DNA from: Halomonas sp. 54_146
GTDB lineage: Bacteria > Pseudomonadota > Gammaproteobacteria > Pseudomonadales > Halomonadaceae
DNA length: 64,000 bases
Assembly (NCBI RefSeq): GCF_001507855.1
Contig: NZ_LGEN01000012.1
Coordinates: forward strand, 1-64,000
Direction: 5' to 3'
Below, piece by piece: positions 39,673-47,799 of this stretch. The notes beneath the pieces were generated by a model that saw nothing but the letters and a program-made list of their open reading frames with translations, was not told the origin of the DNA and ran no database searches. How positions within the stretch are numbered: the stretch's first letter is position 1; each line of letters starts with the position of its first letter. Both the position numbers and the translations under genes were made by a program.

Positions 39673-40380
39673 TTACTTTTTGGCCTCGTCGATGGACTGG
39701 CGGATAGACGCATAGGTTTCGGAGAAAAGCCGCTGGGCTTCCCCATAGCTCTTTTTCGTGGTCTCCCATACCTCGGACGAGGCTTTCGAGACCCGGGCCT
39801 TGGTCTCCTCCACATCTGCATTCAGTGCAGCAATACGCCCTTCAATGGCTGCGCGCTGATCCGCCGCGAGCTTGGCCGCGTCGGCACGCAATCCAGCAAG
39901 CGCTTTCTGCTGCGCATTCAGTTCCGCCTCCAGTACGGCACGCTGCGTAGCGATGCTGGCCTTGCTTTCCTCAAGATATTTGTCTCGGGTGGCCTGGAAG
40001 GTGGCCCAATCGTTGTCAAGTGCCTGACGTGCTTCGGCGATCTGGGCATCGCTCCAGTTCTTTGCGTTGGCTGCGGCATCTTGAGCCCGGTGGCGATAGG
40101 TATCCCGCTGCTTGCGCAGGTCCGCCAACGCCGCATCGGCCTTGGTGCGCGCCTCGCCCCGGAGCCTGCTGGCGTCTTTTTCCAGGGCAGTAATGTTGGC
40201 ATCAAGCTGGGCCAGCCGATCCTGCGACCACGCCAGTGCTTGGTGAACCCTTGAGGGCTCCTTCTGTGCGGCGGCTGAATCGGCCTGTGCTTCTGCATTC
40301 TGTGCCAAGGCGGGAGGAGCTGACAGCAACGCTGTCTGAGCAAGCAGCGCCAAGGCGATTGTGGAAAAGCGAAGTTTCAT
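39673..40380 (-). CDS. Secreted coiled-coil protein
   Basis: Signal peptide MKLRFSTIALALLAQTALLSAPPALAQ then Ala/Lys/Glu/Gln-rich helix. Confidence 0.65.
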   Translation of the reverse strand: MKLRFSTIALALLAQTALLSAPPALAQNAEAQADSAAAQKEPSRVHQALAWSQDRLAQLDANITALEKDASRLRGEARTKADAALADLRKQRDTYRHRAQDAAANAKNWSDAQIAEARQALDNDWATFQATRDKYLEESKASIATQRAVLEAELNAQQKALAGLRADAAKLAADQRAAIEGRIAALNADVEETKARVSKASSEVWETTKKSYGEAQRLFSETYASIRQSIDEAKK

Positions 40381-40428
40381 GGTGATTTCTCCTGATAAGC
40401 CAAAGTAAAAGCAACGTGGCGCCTAGGT

Positions 40429-41037
40429 TCAAAGAACCTTGGAAAAGGCATCCTTGATCTTCTGGACCGTGACGTCGTGAGCTGCCTTGGCATTGGTGAA
40501 CCCCTGCTTGACGGCACGCCAGGATTCATCGCCGGCGTCCTTGACCTCACCGATACGTGCCTGAAATTTCTCGGCCTCAGTGGAAAGGTGATCGAACGCG
40601 GCATCGAGTTCGCCGCGGGCTTTCTCGACGGCATCGGCCGCCTGGTCACGCAACTCCTTCAGGGAGTTTTGCCACGCTTCCCGCTGTGCGTGCGCACGGA
40701 CGACGACGATGCTGCGCGTGGTTTTCACCTGATCGCCGGTCGTGGCGACAAACTGCTGAAGGGCGGACTCGACCTCGACCCATTCGGCTTCGAGCTTGTC
40801 CTGAATTTCGCCCGCTTCCTGCTTCGCGGTGTCCGCTTGGGCGCGCAGATCATCGTAGTACTGCTGCAGCTTCGCGCGGGATGCCGCGAGGCGTGCGCGG
40901 GCTGCGTCGGCTTGCTTGCGGGCATCCTCCTTGATATCGGCGGCCGATTTTTCGACCTCGGAGAGAATGGCATCGGTCTCATCGAGACGCTGCTTCGCCC
41001 ATGCGATGGTTTGGTGTGCGTAGGATTGGAGAGTCAT
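40429..41037 (-). CDS. Cytoplasmic coiled-coil protein
   Basis: No signal peptide; continuous Ala/Lys/Glu-rich helix. Confidence 0.62.
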   Translation of the reverse strand: MTLQSYAHQTIAWAKQRLDETDAILSEVEKSAADIKEDARKQADAARARLAASRAKLQQYYDDLRAQADTAKQEAGEIQDKLEAEWVEVESALQQFVATTGDQVKTTRSIVVVRAHAQREAWQNSLKELRDQAADAVEKARGELDAAFDHLSTEAEKFQARIGEVKDAGDESWRAVKQGFTNAKAAHDVTVQKIKDAFSKVL

Positions 41038-41073
41038 GATGTATTTCCTTTCAGTTGAGAGGGATTGATGGAG

Positions 41074-41775
41074 TCAAGTGGGGCCTGTTTTTCGGTTCGC
41101 GCTGTCATCAGCCGGCCGAACAGCAAGAAAGCCGCTTCGGCAGAGATCGCGGACCATGTCCGTGATCTGCCTGACGGCTTCGTTCTGAATGCTTTGCCAG
41201 TCCATGCCACGGAGCATCACGCCGCGCAGAAACCTGAAACTGAAAATTGCCGTCAGAATTGCGATGACGCGCAGCCGCAGTGCCTCGTCATCGGAAGATC
41301 TGCCGCTAAACTGGCTGGCGGCATGTACTAGACGCTTCTGCAGCGGAGCGATCGCGCGTTCATGAATCAGGGCGAAGGCGTCGTCGTTGTCGTAAGCGCA
41401 GCGGGCCACGAATGCCGTCCAGGCATGCGGCTCGGCCTCGTCCAGCATGGTGTGGAGCACTTGGATCAGTGCGCGTTCGAAGCGAACGGAAAGCTCGATG
41501 TCCGGCGTATCGTCGAGCAAGGCTGCGGCTTCCGCGAAGCGATTGGCCGCATATTCGGCGATCATCTCCGCTGCGGCCAGATAGAGTTCCTTCTTGCTGC
41601 CGAAATGGTAGGGAATGGCCGACAGCGTGGTTTTAGCCGCTTGGGACAAGGCACGTGTGGTTGCCCCCTCGTAGCCAACGGCAGCGACAACGTCAATCGT
41701 CGCTTCGATCAACTGCGATCGGGTCTTGGCACTGCGGGCCTCGTGGCCGCTGGTTGTTTCGGCATGATTTGGCAT
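41074..41775 (-). CDS. TetR-family regulator (CecR/YbiH-like C-terminal domain)
   Basis: RSQLIEATIDVVAAVGYEGATTRALSQAAKTTLSAIPYHFGSKKELYLAA HTH; start with GGAGG RBS. Confidence 0.87.
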   Translation of the reverse strand: MPNHAETTSGHEARSAKTRSQLIEATIDVVAAVGYEGATTRALSQAAKTTLSAIPYHFGSKKELYLAAAEMIAEYAANRFAEAAALLDDTPDIELSVRFERALIQVLHTMLDEAEPHAWTAFVARCAYDNDDAFALIHERAIAPLQKRLVHAASQFSGRSSDDEALRLRVIAILTAIFSFRFLRGVMLRGMDWQSIQNEAVRQITDMVRDLCRSGFLAVRPADDSANRKTGPT

Positions 41776-41804
41776 ACATCCTCCGACTGTTCCGATGAAA
41801 ATAT

Positions 41805-41817
41805 AGTTCATACGAAC
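41805..41817. promoter_or_regulatory. TetR operator candidate A
   Basis: ATATAGTTC-ATAC-GAAC, inverted GTTC/GAAC, about 30 bp upstream of the TetR ATG. Confidence 0.55.
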
Positions 41818-41824
41818 GATCTTT

Positions 41825-44560
41825 TCAATGGTAATGGAATTGCGAAAAATCGGGTGCCTCATGGTCAGTGGCAACGGTCATAGGGGTCTCAAGCCGATGA
41901 GGGACGTCGCCTGGCTGATCCGAAGCTCCTTTGAGGGCTTCGCCGCCTGGACCCAGACCTACCAGGCTGACAGCCTCCTGGAAGCCCTGAATGGGCTCCT
42001 CCAGGCCGCCAAGCGTCAAGCGCGTAGTCGGATCGGCTTCGAGAAGATGCGCGCCGTGCTTTTGCGCATCGCCGTTGGGTTCGACTTCGCCCGGATTAAT
42101 CCGCATGCCGCTGACCCCCTTCGCCCCCCTGCTGCGAGGGTGCAACTGCACACTGGTGCGAGCGAGCGCCGCCATCCTGTGCCACCAGGCGGGCAGGAGC
42201 GCCCACGAAGTACCGGCGGGTACAAATTCACGCCCCTGCGCCGACTCGAACGCCCGAAGCCGCGCAAGGTATGACCGCACGCGGCGCGGCTCCAAACGCT
42301 GCAGGTCAATCCGCCCGTAGTCCTCAACGAGCCGGGTGAACAGCGCGCGCAGGCGATCGGTGCGGGGATGCAAGTCATCTTCGACGTGCTCGGTGGCGAG
42401 TCGGGCGAGCTGGAGCCCGCGGCCGACGAGACGGTGGAACTCCTGTGCGGCGGGGAAGCTGCCCAGGCGTTCGATCCGCTTGAGCGGCAGTTTCACGTAT
42501 ACCGCGAGCAGACGCCGCAAATCGGCGCGGATGGCCTGCGCCAGCGCCAAATGAGGACGGCTGGTCAAGGAGGAGTGCGCAGATTCCGAAGCTGGCCAGC
42601 ATGCCCGCAGGTTCTCCACGTAGAGCCGCCGGTCGCCGAAGTAACCGGTGACCTGCCGGGTCGCTGCCTGCTCAAGCGCATCCCGCGGTGCATCGCTCAG
42701 GACGCGCGCCATCGAGCGCAATGGCTGCCCGACCGACAGCGGAAAACGGGAGAAGCGGTAGCTTGCCTGCGTTCCAGGCAGCAATCGGTAGGCCACCAGT
42801 TCTTCCCGCAAGGAAGTATCGGCCTCGAAGTGCGCCCGCATCCGCTCGAACAAATCCAGCGGCATGCTCGGCAGACCCGCCCGGTCGTACAAGGAGCGGT
42901 CGTCGTAGCCACCGGCGGCGAGAATTCGCGCAACCACGTCGGCGCAATTGAGATCGCTCCTGCTCCAGCGCAGGCTTGCGTCCCGGAATCCGTTTTCGAT
43001 GCGGTGGGCCTCGGCCACCATCGCCGCACGGCGCTCGGCGGGAATGCCCTGGACCCGCAGCCCGAGCGTCTCACGGCCATAGGCCATGCCGTAGGTGTTG
43101 GTGTGAACTTGCGAACGGGACGGACGATGGATGCCGTACAGGTAGTCCGCCAGGCTCACGTGCTGCAGGAAGTTCGGGTCGACGGACGGGTCCGCGATGT
43201 AGTTCGCGCTGTAGACGGTGTCGCCGATGCGCACGGCAAGATGCCCGAACGGGTTTTCGAGAACGACCCGTTGCGGCGTTTTGGACGTGGCGTAGGACAA
43301 CAGCAGCTCGACCTCTGCCGGTGCTTCGGAATCCAGTTGCGCCAGCGCCTGATCGATGCCCTGGACGGGCGCGCCGTTCTCGACGCCATAGCCGGGCAGC
43401 GGGCGGCCTGGCCGGAAGCCATCGTCCAGCGCAAACCGCACGATGCTCGCGATGTCGATGCCCTGCCGGAACTCCTGCTGGGCTCGCAGCATGGCCTCGC
43501 GCTCGGCAGGGTCGCCCAGCAGTTCCATCACGGATCTGCCCGCATCGTCGGCGCTGGCCGCGAACCGGGCCAGGCCCTGGCGCAGGAACAGCGCGGCGTT
43601 TTCGCGTTCATGGCCGCTGATCACGTCGAGCAGCACGGTCGGCACCCCGAGGGCAAAAGCCTCTGCGGGCGTCATCCCGCCGGCCTTGGTGACCAGGATG
43701 TCGGTGGCTGCCATGCACGACGCCATCTCGCTGCGCGGCAGCAGCCCCAGCGGCTTCAACGTCACCGTGTCCGGCAGCCTTTCGCGCAGATCGGCAAGCG
43801 CCTCGTATTGCCGCGTATTCGTGCCGCACACTGCGATGATCTGCAGGCGGCCCGGGCGGCGGCGAACGATGCTTTCGACGACCCCCAGATAGTCGCCCGC
43901 TCCTTCCTTGCCGCCGGTCAGCAGCAGTGTCGGCACCTCCAACGACAGCCCAAGGCCCTGGAGCGTGGCACGGCGGGCGTCGGCGGATGCCGCGGGAATC
44001 CGCACCGGCATGCCGCTGGTAACGATTTTATCGGCCGGAACGCCTGCGGCCAGCCAGCGCGTTTTCAGTTCCGGGTGGGCAAGAAAGGTACGGTCGATCC
44101 GCTTGGAGATGCGCGGGAAATAGCCCTCGAAGAAATCCGTATGCAGCCAACCGATTCTCGTGTCGGACAGCAGTCCTTTTTCCCGCAAGGTTCCCAGCAC
44201 TTGGGCCGCCCCGTAGTGGGTGGCGAGAACGGCATCCGGCCGCTGCGCGGTCAAGTAGGCCGATACGCTTTCTTCTGGATAATCGTTGGGCAGCATCGAC
44301 AGCGAGGCCACACGGCTGCCGCGCGCCTGCATCGTACGGAACAGACTCTCGAAGCACTCCGGCAGATGGTTGGCGACGAACCAGTACAGGCGCTCGTCAA
44401 CCCGTCGCCACACCGGATGCATGAACGTGCGGATGTCCTGCATCAGCACCCGGGTCGCCGGAGATTGCCGCCGTATCTCGTCCTGAATGGATTGCGCGGC
44501 ACTGATGTGTCCGTATCCGATGGAAGAATAGAAGATGACGACCTTCCCGGTGGTGCTCAT
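41825..44560 (-). CDS. MGDG-synthase-family glycosyltransferase with a permuted papain-like (LRAT/YiiX-type) domain
   Basis: VVIFYSSIGYGHISAAQSIQDEI and LLTGGKEGAGDY GT motifs; GHLAVRIGDTVYSANYI ... LNCADVVARILAAGG His-then-Cys order; 4-nt overlap with the upstream UbiB ORF. Confidence 0.78.
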   Translation of the reverse strand: MSTTGKVVIFYSSIGYGHISAAQSIQDEIRRQSPATRVLMQDIRTFMHPVWRRVDERLYWFVANHLPECFESLFRTMQARGSRVASLSMLPNDYPEESVSAYLTAQRPDAVLATHYGAAQVLGTLREKGLLSDTRIGWLHTDFFEGYFPRISKRIDRTFLAHPELKTRWLAAGVPADKIVTSGMPVRIPAASADARRATLQGLGLSLEVPTLLLTGGKEGAGDYLGVVESIVRRRPGRLQIIAVCGTNTRQYEALADLRERLPDTVTLKPLGLLPRSEMASCMAATDILVTKAGGMTPAEAFALGVPTVLLDVISGHERENAALFLRQGLARFAASADDAGRSVMELLGDPAEREAMLRAQQEFRQGIDIASIVRFALDDGFRPGRPLPGYGVENGAPVQGIDQALAQLDSEAPAEVELLLSYATSKTPQRVVLENPFGHLAVRIGDTVYSANYIADPSVDPNFLQHVSLADYLYGIHRPSRSQVHTNTYGMAYGRETLGLRVQGIPAERRAAMVAEAHRIENGFRDASLRWSRSDLNCADVVARILAAGGYDDRSLYDRAGLPSMPLDLFERMRAHFEADTSLREELVAYRLLPGTQASYRFSRFPLSVGQPLRSMARVLSDAPRDALEQAATRQVTGYFGDRRLYVENLRACWPASESAHSSLTSRPHLALAQAIRADLRRLLAVYVKLPLKRIERLGSFPAAQEFHRLVGRGLQLARLATEHVEDDLHPRTDRLRALFTRLVEDYGRIDLQRLEPRRVRSYLARLRAFESAQGREFVPAGTSWALLPAWWHRMAALARTSVQLHPRSRGAKGVSGMRINPGEVEPNGDAQKHGAHLLEADPTTRLTLGGLEEPIQGFQEAVSLVGLGPGGEALKGASDQPGDVPHRLETPMTVATDHEAPDFSQFHYH
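41897..42112 (+). pseudogene. Remnant resembling an ISL3-type transposase C-terminus, antisense to the glycosyltransferase tail
   Basis: Plus-frame peptide FEGFAAWTQTYQADSLLEALNGLLQAAKRQARSRIGFEKMRAVLLRIAVGFDFARINPHA; no start or upstream catalytic region. Confidence 0.5.
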
Positions 44561-46302
44561 CGTCCTCTCCCGCTGCGCAGAATGGAAAGCAGAAGCCATA
44601 GGCTGCCGACTGTCGCGCCAAGGAATCCGAGAAAGCCAAAGACCGGCAACCCCAGGAGCGTCGGCCCTCCCGACACGGTCATGACGATGGACGAACCGAC
44701 GATGAGCGCGGCGACGACGATCCCGATCACCAGACGGTTGGCGGCATTGTCGAGCTGATCGCCGACCCGTCTCAGATGGGTGACGTCGATGTGTACTTCC
44801 AGGCGACCGCGGCGGGCGGCTCGCAGCAACCGGGAGATGTCCTGGGGCAAGCCAGCCAACAACGAGAAGATGTCACCGGCCGCCCGCCGCCCCCGTCTGA
44901 GCAGCGCTGCCGGGGAGTAGCGCGCGTGCATGGCACGCTCCAGCAGCGGCAGTGCCTGGTTGGCCATGTCGAAACCGGGATCGAGTTCACGGCCCAAGCC
45001 TTCCAGTGTGACGAAGGCTTTGACCAGCAGGGACAGATCGTTGGGCAGGGCGAGGTGATGCTGGCGCGGGATCGCCACGAGGTCGGACAACATTACGCTC
45101 AACCGCAGTTGCTTCAGTGGCACGCCGTGGTAGCGATCTATGAAAGACTGGACTTCCGACAACAGATCCTGCTCATTTGCCACACCGTCGCTCGTCCATT
45201 CGAGCATGACGTCGACGACGCTGCGGGCGTCGTTCCTCACCAGCCCCAGCAGCAGGCGGATCAACTGGTCGCGGCGTTCCTCCTCCAGCCTGCCAACCAT
45301 GCCAAAGTCGATGAAGGCGATTCGATTGCCCGGCAAATAGAACACGTTGCCCGGATGGGGGTCAGCGTGAAACACCCCGTCCTCGACGATCATCTTCAGT
45401 ACGGCATTGGCGCCACGCCGTGCGAGCATCTTGCGGTCCAGGCCAGCCTGATCTACGGCCTGAAGCCTGCGCCCGGAAATACCACCAATGAATTCCTGTA
45501 CGCAGACCCGCTCGCCGGTCCACTGCCAATACACGCGGGGAATGACGATGATGGGATGTGCGCCATCCGCGTCCGGCTTCTCCTCGCCCGGGACGACAGG
45601 AGGAGAGTCCTGATCGGTATAGCCGGTGAAGTTCTCGGCGATGCGTTCGGCATTGCGGCATTCGCCGGCGAAATCGAGTTCATTGCGCAGCGACTGGCCG
45701 AACTGGCGCACCATCTCGCGCGGATGCAGGACGCGCCATTCCGCGCTCTCCGTCTCAGCGAGTTCGGCCAAGCGCGCAAGCCAGCGCAGATCGGCTTCCA
45801 GAATGGGCCGAATGCCGGGCCTGCGCACCTTGACCACGACTTCGCCGCCATCTTCGAGACGCGCCCGATGCACCTGCGCAATGGAAGCGGCCGCCAAGGG
45901 CTCGGGATCGAAGGCCGCGAAGATTTCCTCGGGTGGCGCGCCGAGGTCTTCGGTGAGCTGCTGATGTACGGCTGCCCAGGGAGCGGGCGGTGCGCTGTCC
46001 TGCAACTTCCCGAATTCGGCGGTCCACTCGGGTTCGAGTAGATCGACCCGGGTAGCGAGCACCTGGCCGAGTTTGACGAAAGTCGGCCCCATTTCCTCCA
46101 GCGCCCGCCGCACTCGTTCAGGGGGCGTCATGTGGGCGAAGTCTGTCGCTTCGTTCCAGTGCAGTGCCGTCCCCGCCCGCTCCAAGACGTTGGACAGCCC
46201 CATCCGGCGCACCATGTCGCCAAACCCGTAGCGGACTAGGATCGAGGCGATTTCGTGCAAGCGCCGTAGATCACGCATCGCGGTCAGTGCCTGCCAGAAC
46301 AT
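44557..46302 (-). CDS. UbiB/AarF/ABC1-family atypical kinase
   Basis: GPTFVKLGQVLATRVDLLEPEW, AAASIAQVHRARLEDGGEVVVKVRRPGI, FHADPHPGNVFYLPGNRIAFIDFGMVG. Confidence 0.93.
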   Translation of the reverse strand: MFWQALTAMRDLRRLHEIASILVRYGFGDMVRRMGLSNVLERAGTALHWNEATDFAHMTPPERVRRALEEMGPTFVKLGQVLATRVDLLEPEWTAEFGKLQDSAPPAPWAAVHQQLTEDLGAPPEEIFAAFDPEPLAAASIAQVHRARLEDGGEVVVKVRRPGIRPILEADLRWLARLAELAETESAEWRVLHPREMVRQFGQSLRNELDFAGECRNAERIAENFTGYTDQDSPPVVPGEEKPDADGAHPIIVIPRVYWQWTGERVCVQEFIGGISGRRLQAVDQAGLDRKMLARRGANAVLKMIVEDGVFHADPHPGNVFYLPGNRIAFIDFGMVGRLEEERRDQLIRLLLGLVRNDARSVVDVMLEWTSDGVANEQDLLSEVQSFIDRYHGVPLKQLRLSVMLSDLVAIPRQHHLALPNDLSLLVKAFVTLEGLGRELDPGFDMANQALPLLERAMHARYSPAALLRRGRRAAGDIFSLLAGLPQDISRLLRAARRGRLEVHIDVTHLRRVGDQLDNAANRLVIGIVVAALIVGSSIVMTVSGGPTLLGLPVFGFLGFLGATVGSLWLLLSILRSGRGR

Positions 46303-46311
46303 TGCGTTTCC

Positions 46312-47799
46312 TCATCTTTTCGGGGGCTGGTTGATGCCACCGCCCAGCGCCGCGTACAGCCCGATTTGGCTTGACAAGGCCGCCCTGCGTACCTGCACCA
46401 GTTGCTGCTCGACGGCAAGCAGGTCGCGCTCGGCGTCCAGTACCTCCAGGTGCGCCGCCGAGCCAGCATCGAACAGCATCCGCGCCAGTTTCAAACGCTC
46501 GCTCTGCTCGGCGTGGGCCTGGCGCGCCACGACGAGCTGCTCGGTGAGCTTCTGCCTTGCGGCCAGGGCATCGGAAACGTCGCGAAATGCTGCCTGGATC
46601 GCGCGTTCGTATTCGGCAATGGCAATGTCACGCCGCACGACGCTAACGTCGAGATTGGCCTGTCGCATACCGGCATCGAAGATCGGTAGTTCGATCGTCG
46701 GCTGGAACAACCATGCCCGGGTGCCCGACGAAAACAGGTCGCTCAGGCTGGTGCTGACCGAGCCGGCGCCGCCAGTCAGTGCGATGCGTGGGAAGAACGC
46801 GGCGCGCGCCGCACCGATGTTGGCCTGGCGCGCCCGCAGCGCATGCTCGGCGGCCAGGATGTCCGGGCGGTTGACCAAGAGGTCCGATGGCAGCCCGGGC
46901 CTCAGTTCGGGCATGACCAGGGCTTCATCCATCGGGGCTGATGACGGCGGCAATTGGGGTTCGCTGCCGAGCAGTAGCGCCAGGGCATTGCGCTGCTGTT
47001 CGCGCGCAAGCTCCAGTTGCACCTGCAGGGCTTTGCCCTGGCTGAGCAGGGTGCGCACTTGGGTCAGTTCCAGCCGCGAGCCATGGCCCAGCTCCAAGCG
47101 CTTCTGGAAGATTTGCGCCAGCTCTTGCTGGTTTTCAACCGTGCGCCTTGCCAGCGAAATGCGCTCGTCGAGTTCGCGCAGGCCCAGGTAGGCATCAGCG
47201 ACCTGGGCGACCAGCGCCAATTCCACGGCGCGCTGGCCCTGCTCGGTGGCCAGCCATTGCTCCAATGCGGCGGTCTTCATGCTGCGTACGCGGCCCCACA
47301 GGTCCAGCTCCCAACTGCTGATGCCCACGGAGGCTACGTTGACCTCCAGGACCGAGCGGCCCGCCAGCGGCTGTAGCCCATCGGGCAGGCCGGCGCGGAT
47401 TTGCTGCGCCCCCACGCCGACCATTGGCGCCTGCTGCGCACGCTGGATGCGAAAGGCGGCACGCGCTTCCTCGGTGCGCAGCACCGCCACGCGCAGATCG
47501 CGGTTGTTTTCCAGCGCGGTCTCGATCAGCGCCTGCAAGGCCGGGTCGGTGAAGTACTCGCGCCACGCCAGGTCAGCCGCGGCCGCAACGCCCGGCGTGT
47601 CGGGCTGCGTCCGCCAGTTCGATGCGACGGGGAGCGCTATGGGATCGAGCGCGGGTGCCAGTGAGGCGCAACCGCTCAGCATCGCCAGCACCGCCACCGC
47701 CAGCGTGCCGACGAGCCGATGGCGGGCCGATGGGCCGGTCTCATGGCCTGGGCGGGCCTGGCGACTGCGAGGGGATGTACCGCGGTCATTCTCATGCAT
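46312..47799 (-). CDS. RND efflux outer-membrane factor, NodT family
   Basis: Lipobox VLAMLSGCASL, TolC-like repeats, PDILAAEHALRARQANIGAARAAFFPRIALTGG. Confidence 0.92.
   Translation of the reverse strand: MHENDRGTSPRSRQARPGHETGPSARHRLVGTLAVAVLAMLSGCASLAPALDPIALPVASNWRTQPDTPGVAAAADLAWREYFTDPALQALIETALENNRDLRVAVLRTEEARAAFRIQRAQQAPMVGVGAQQIRAGLPDGLQPLAGRSVLEVNVASVGISSWELDLWGRVRSMKTAALEQWLATEQGQRAVELALVAQVADAYLGLRELDERISLARRTVENQQELAQIFQKRLELGHGSRLELTQVRTLLSQGKALQVQLELAREQQRNALALLLGSEPQLPPSSAPMDEALVMPELRPGLPSDLLVNRPDILAAEHALRARQANIGAARAAFFPRIALTGGAGSVSTSLSDLFSSGTRAWLFQPTIELPIFDAGMRQANLDVSVVRRDIAIAEYERAIQAAFRDVSDALAARQKLTEQLVVARQAHAEQSERLKLARMLFDAGSAAHLEVLDAERDLLAVEQQLVQVRRAALSSQIGLYAALGGGINQPPKR

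Noticed and set aside
42368-44758. 796-aa plus-strand ORF opposite the glycosyltransferase
   Set aside because: High-GC mirror ORF; low-complexity composition with no recognisable motifs, while the minus strand has clear GT motifs.
44776-46041. 421-aa plus-strand ORF opposite ubiB
   Set aside because: Antisense shadow of a well-recognised ABC1 kinase gene.
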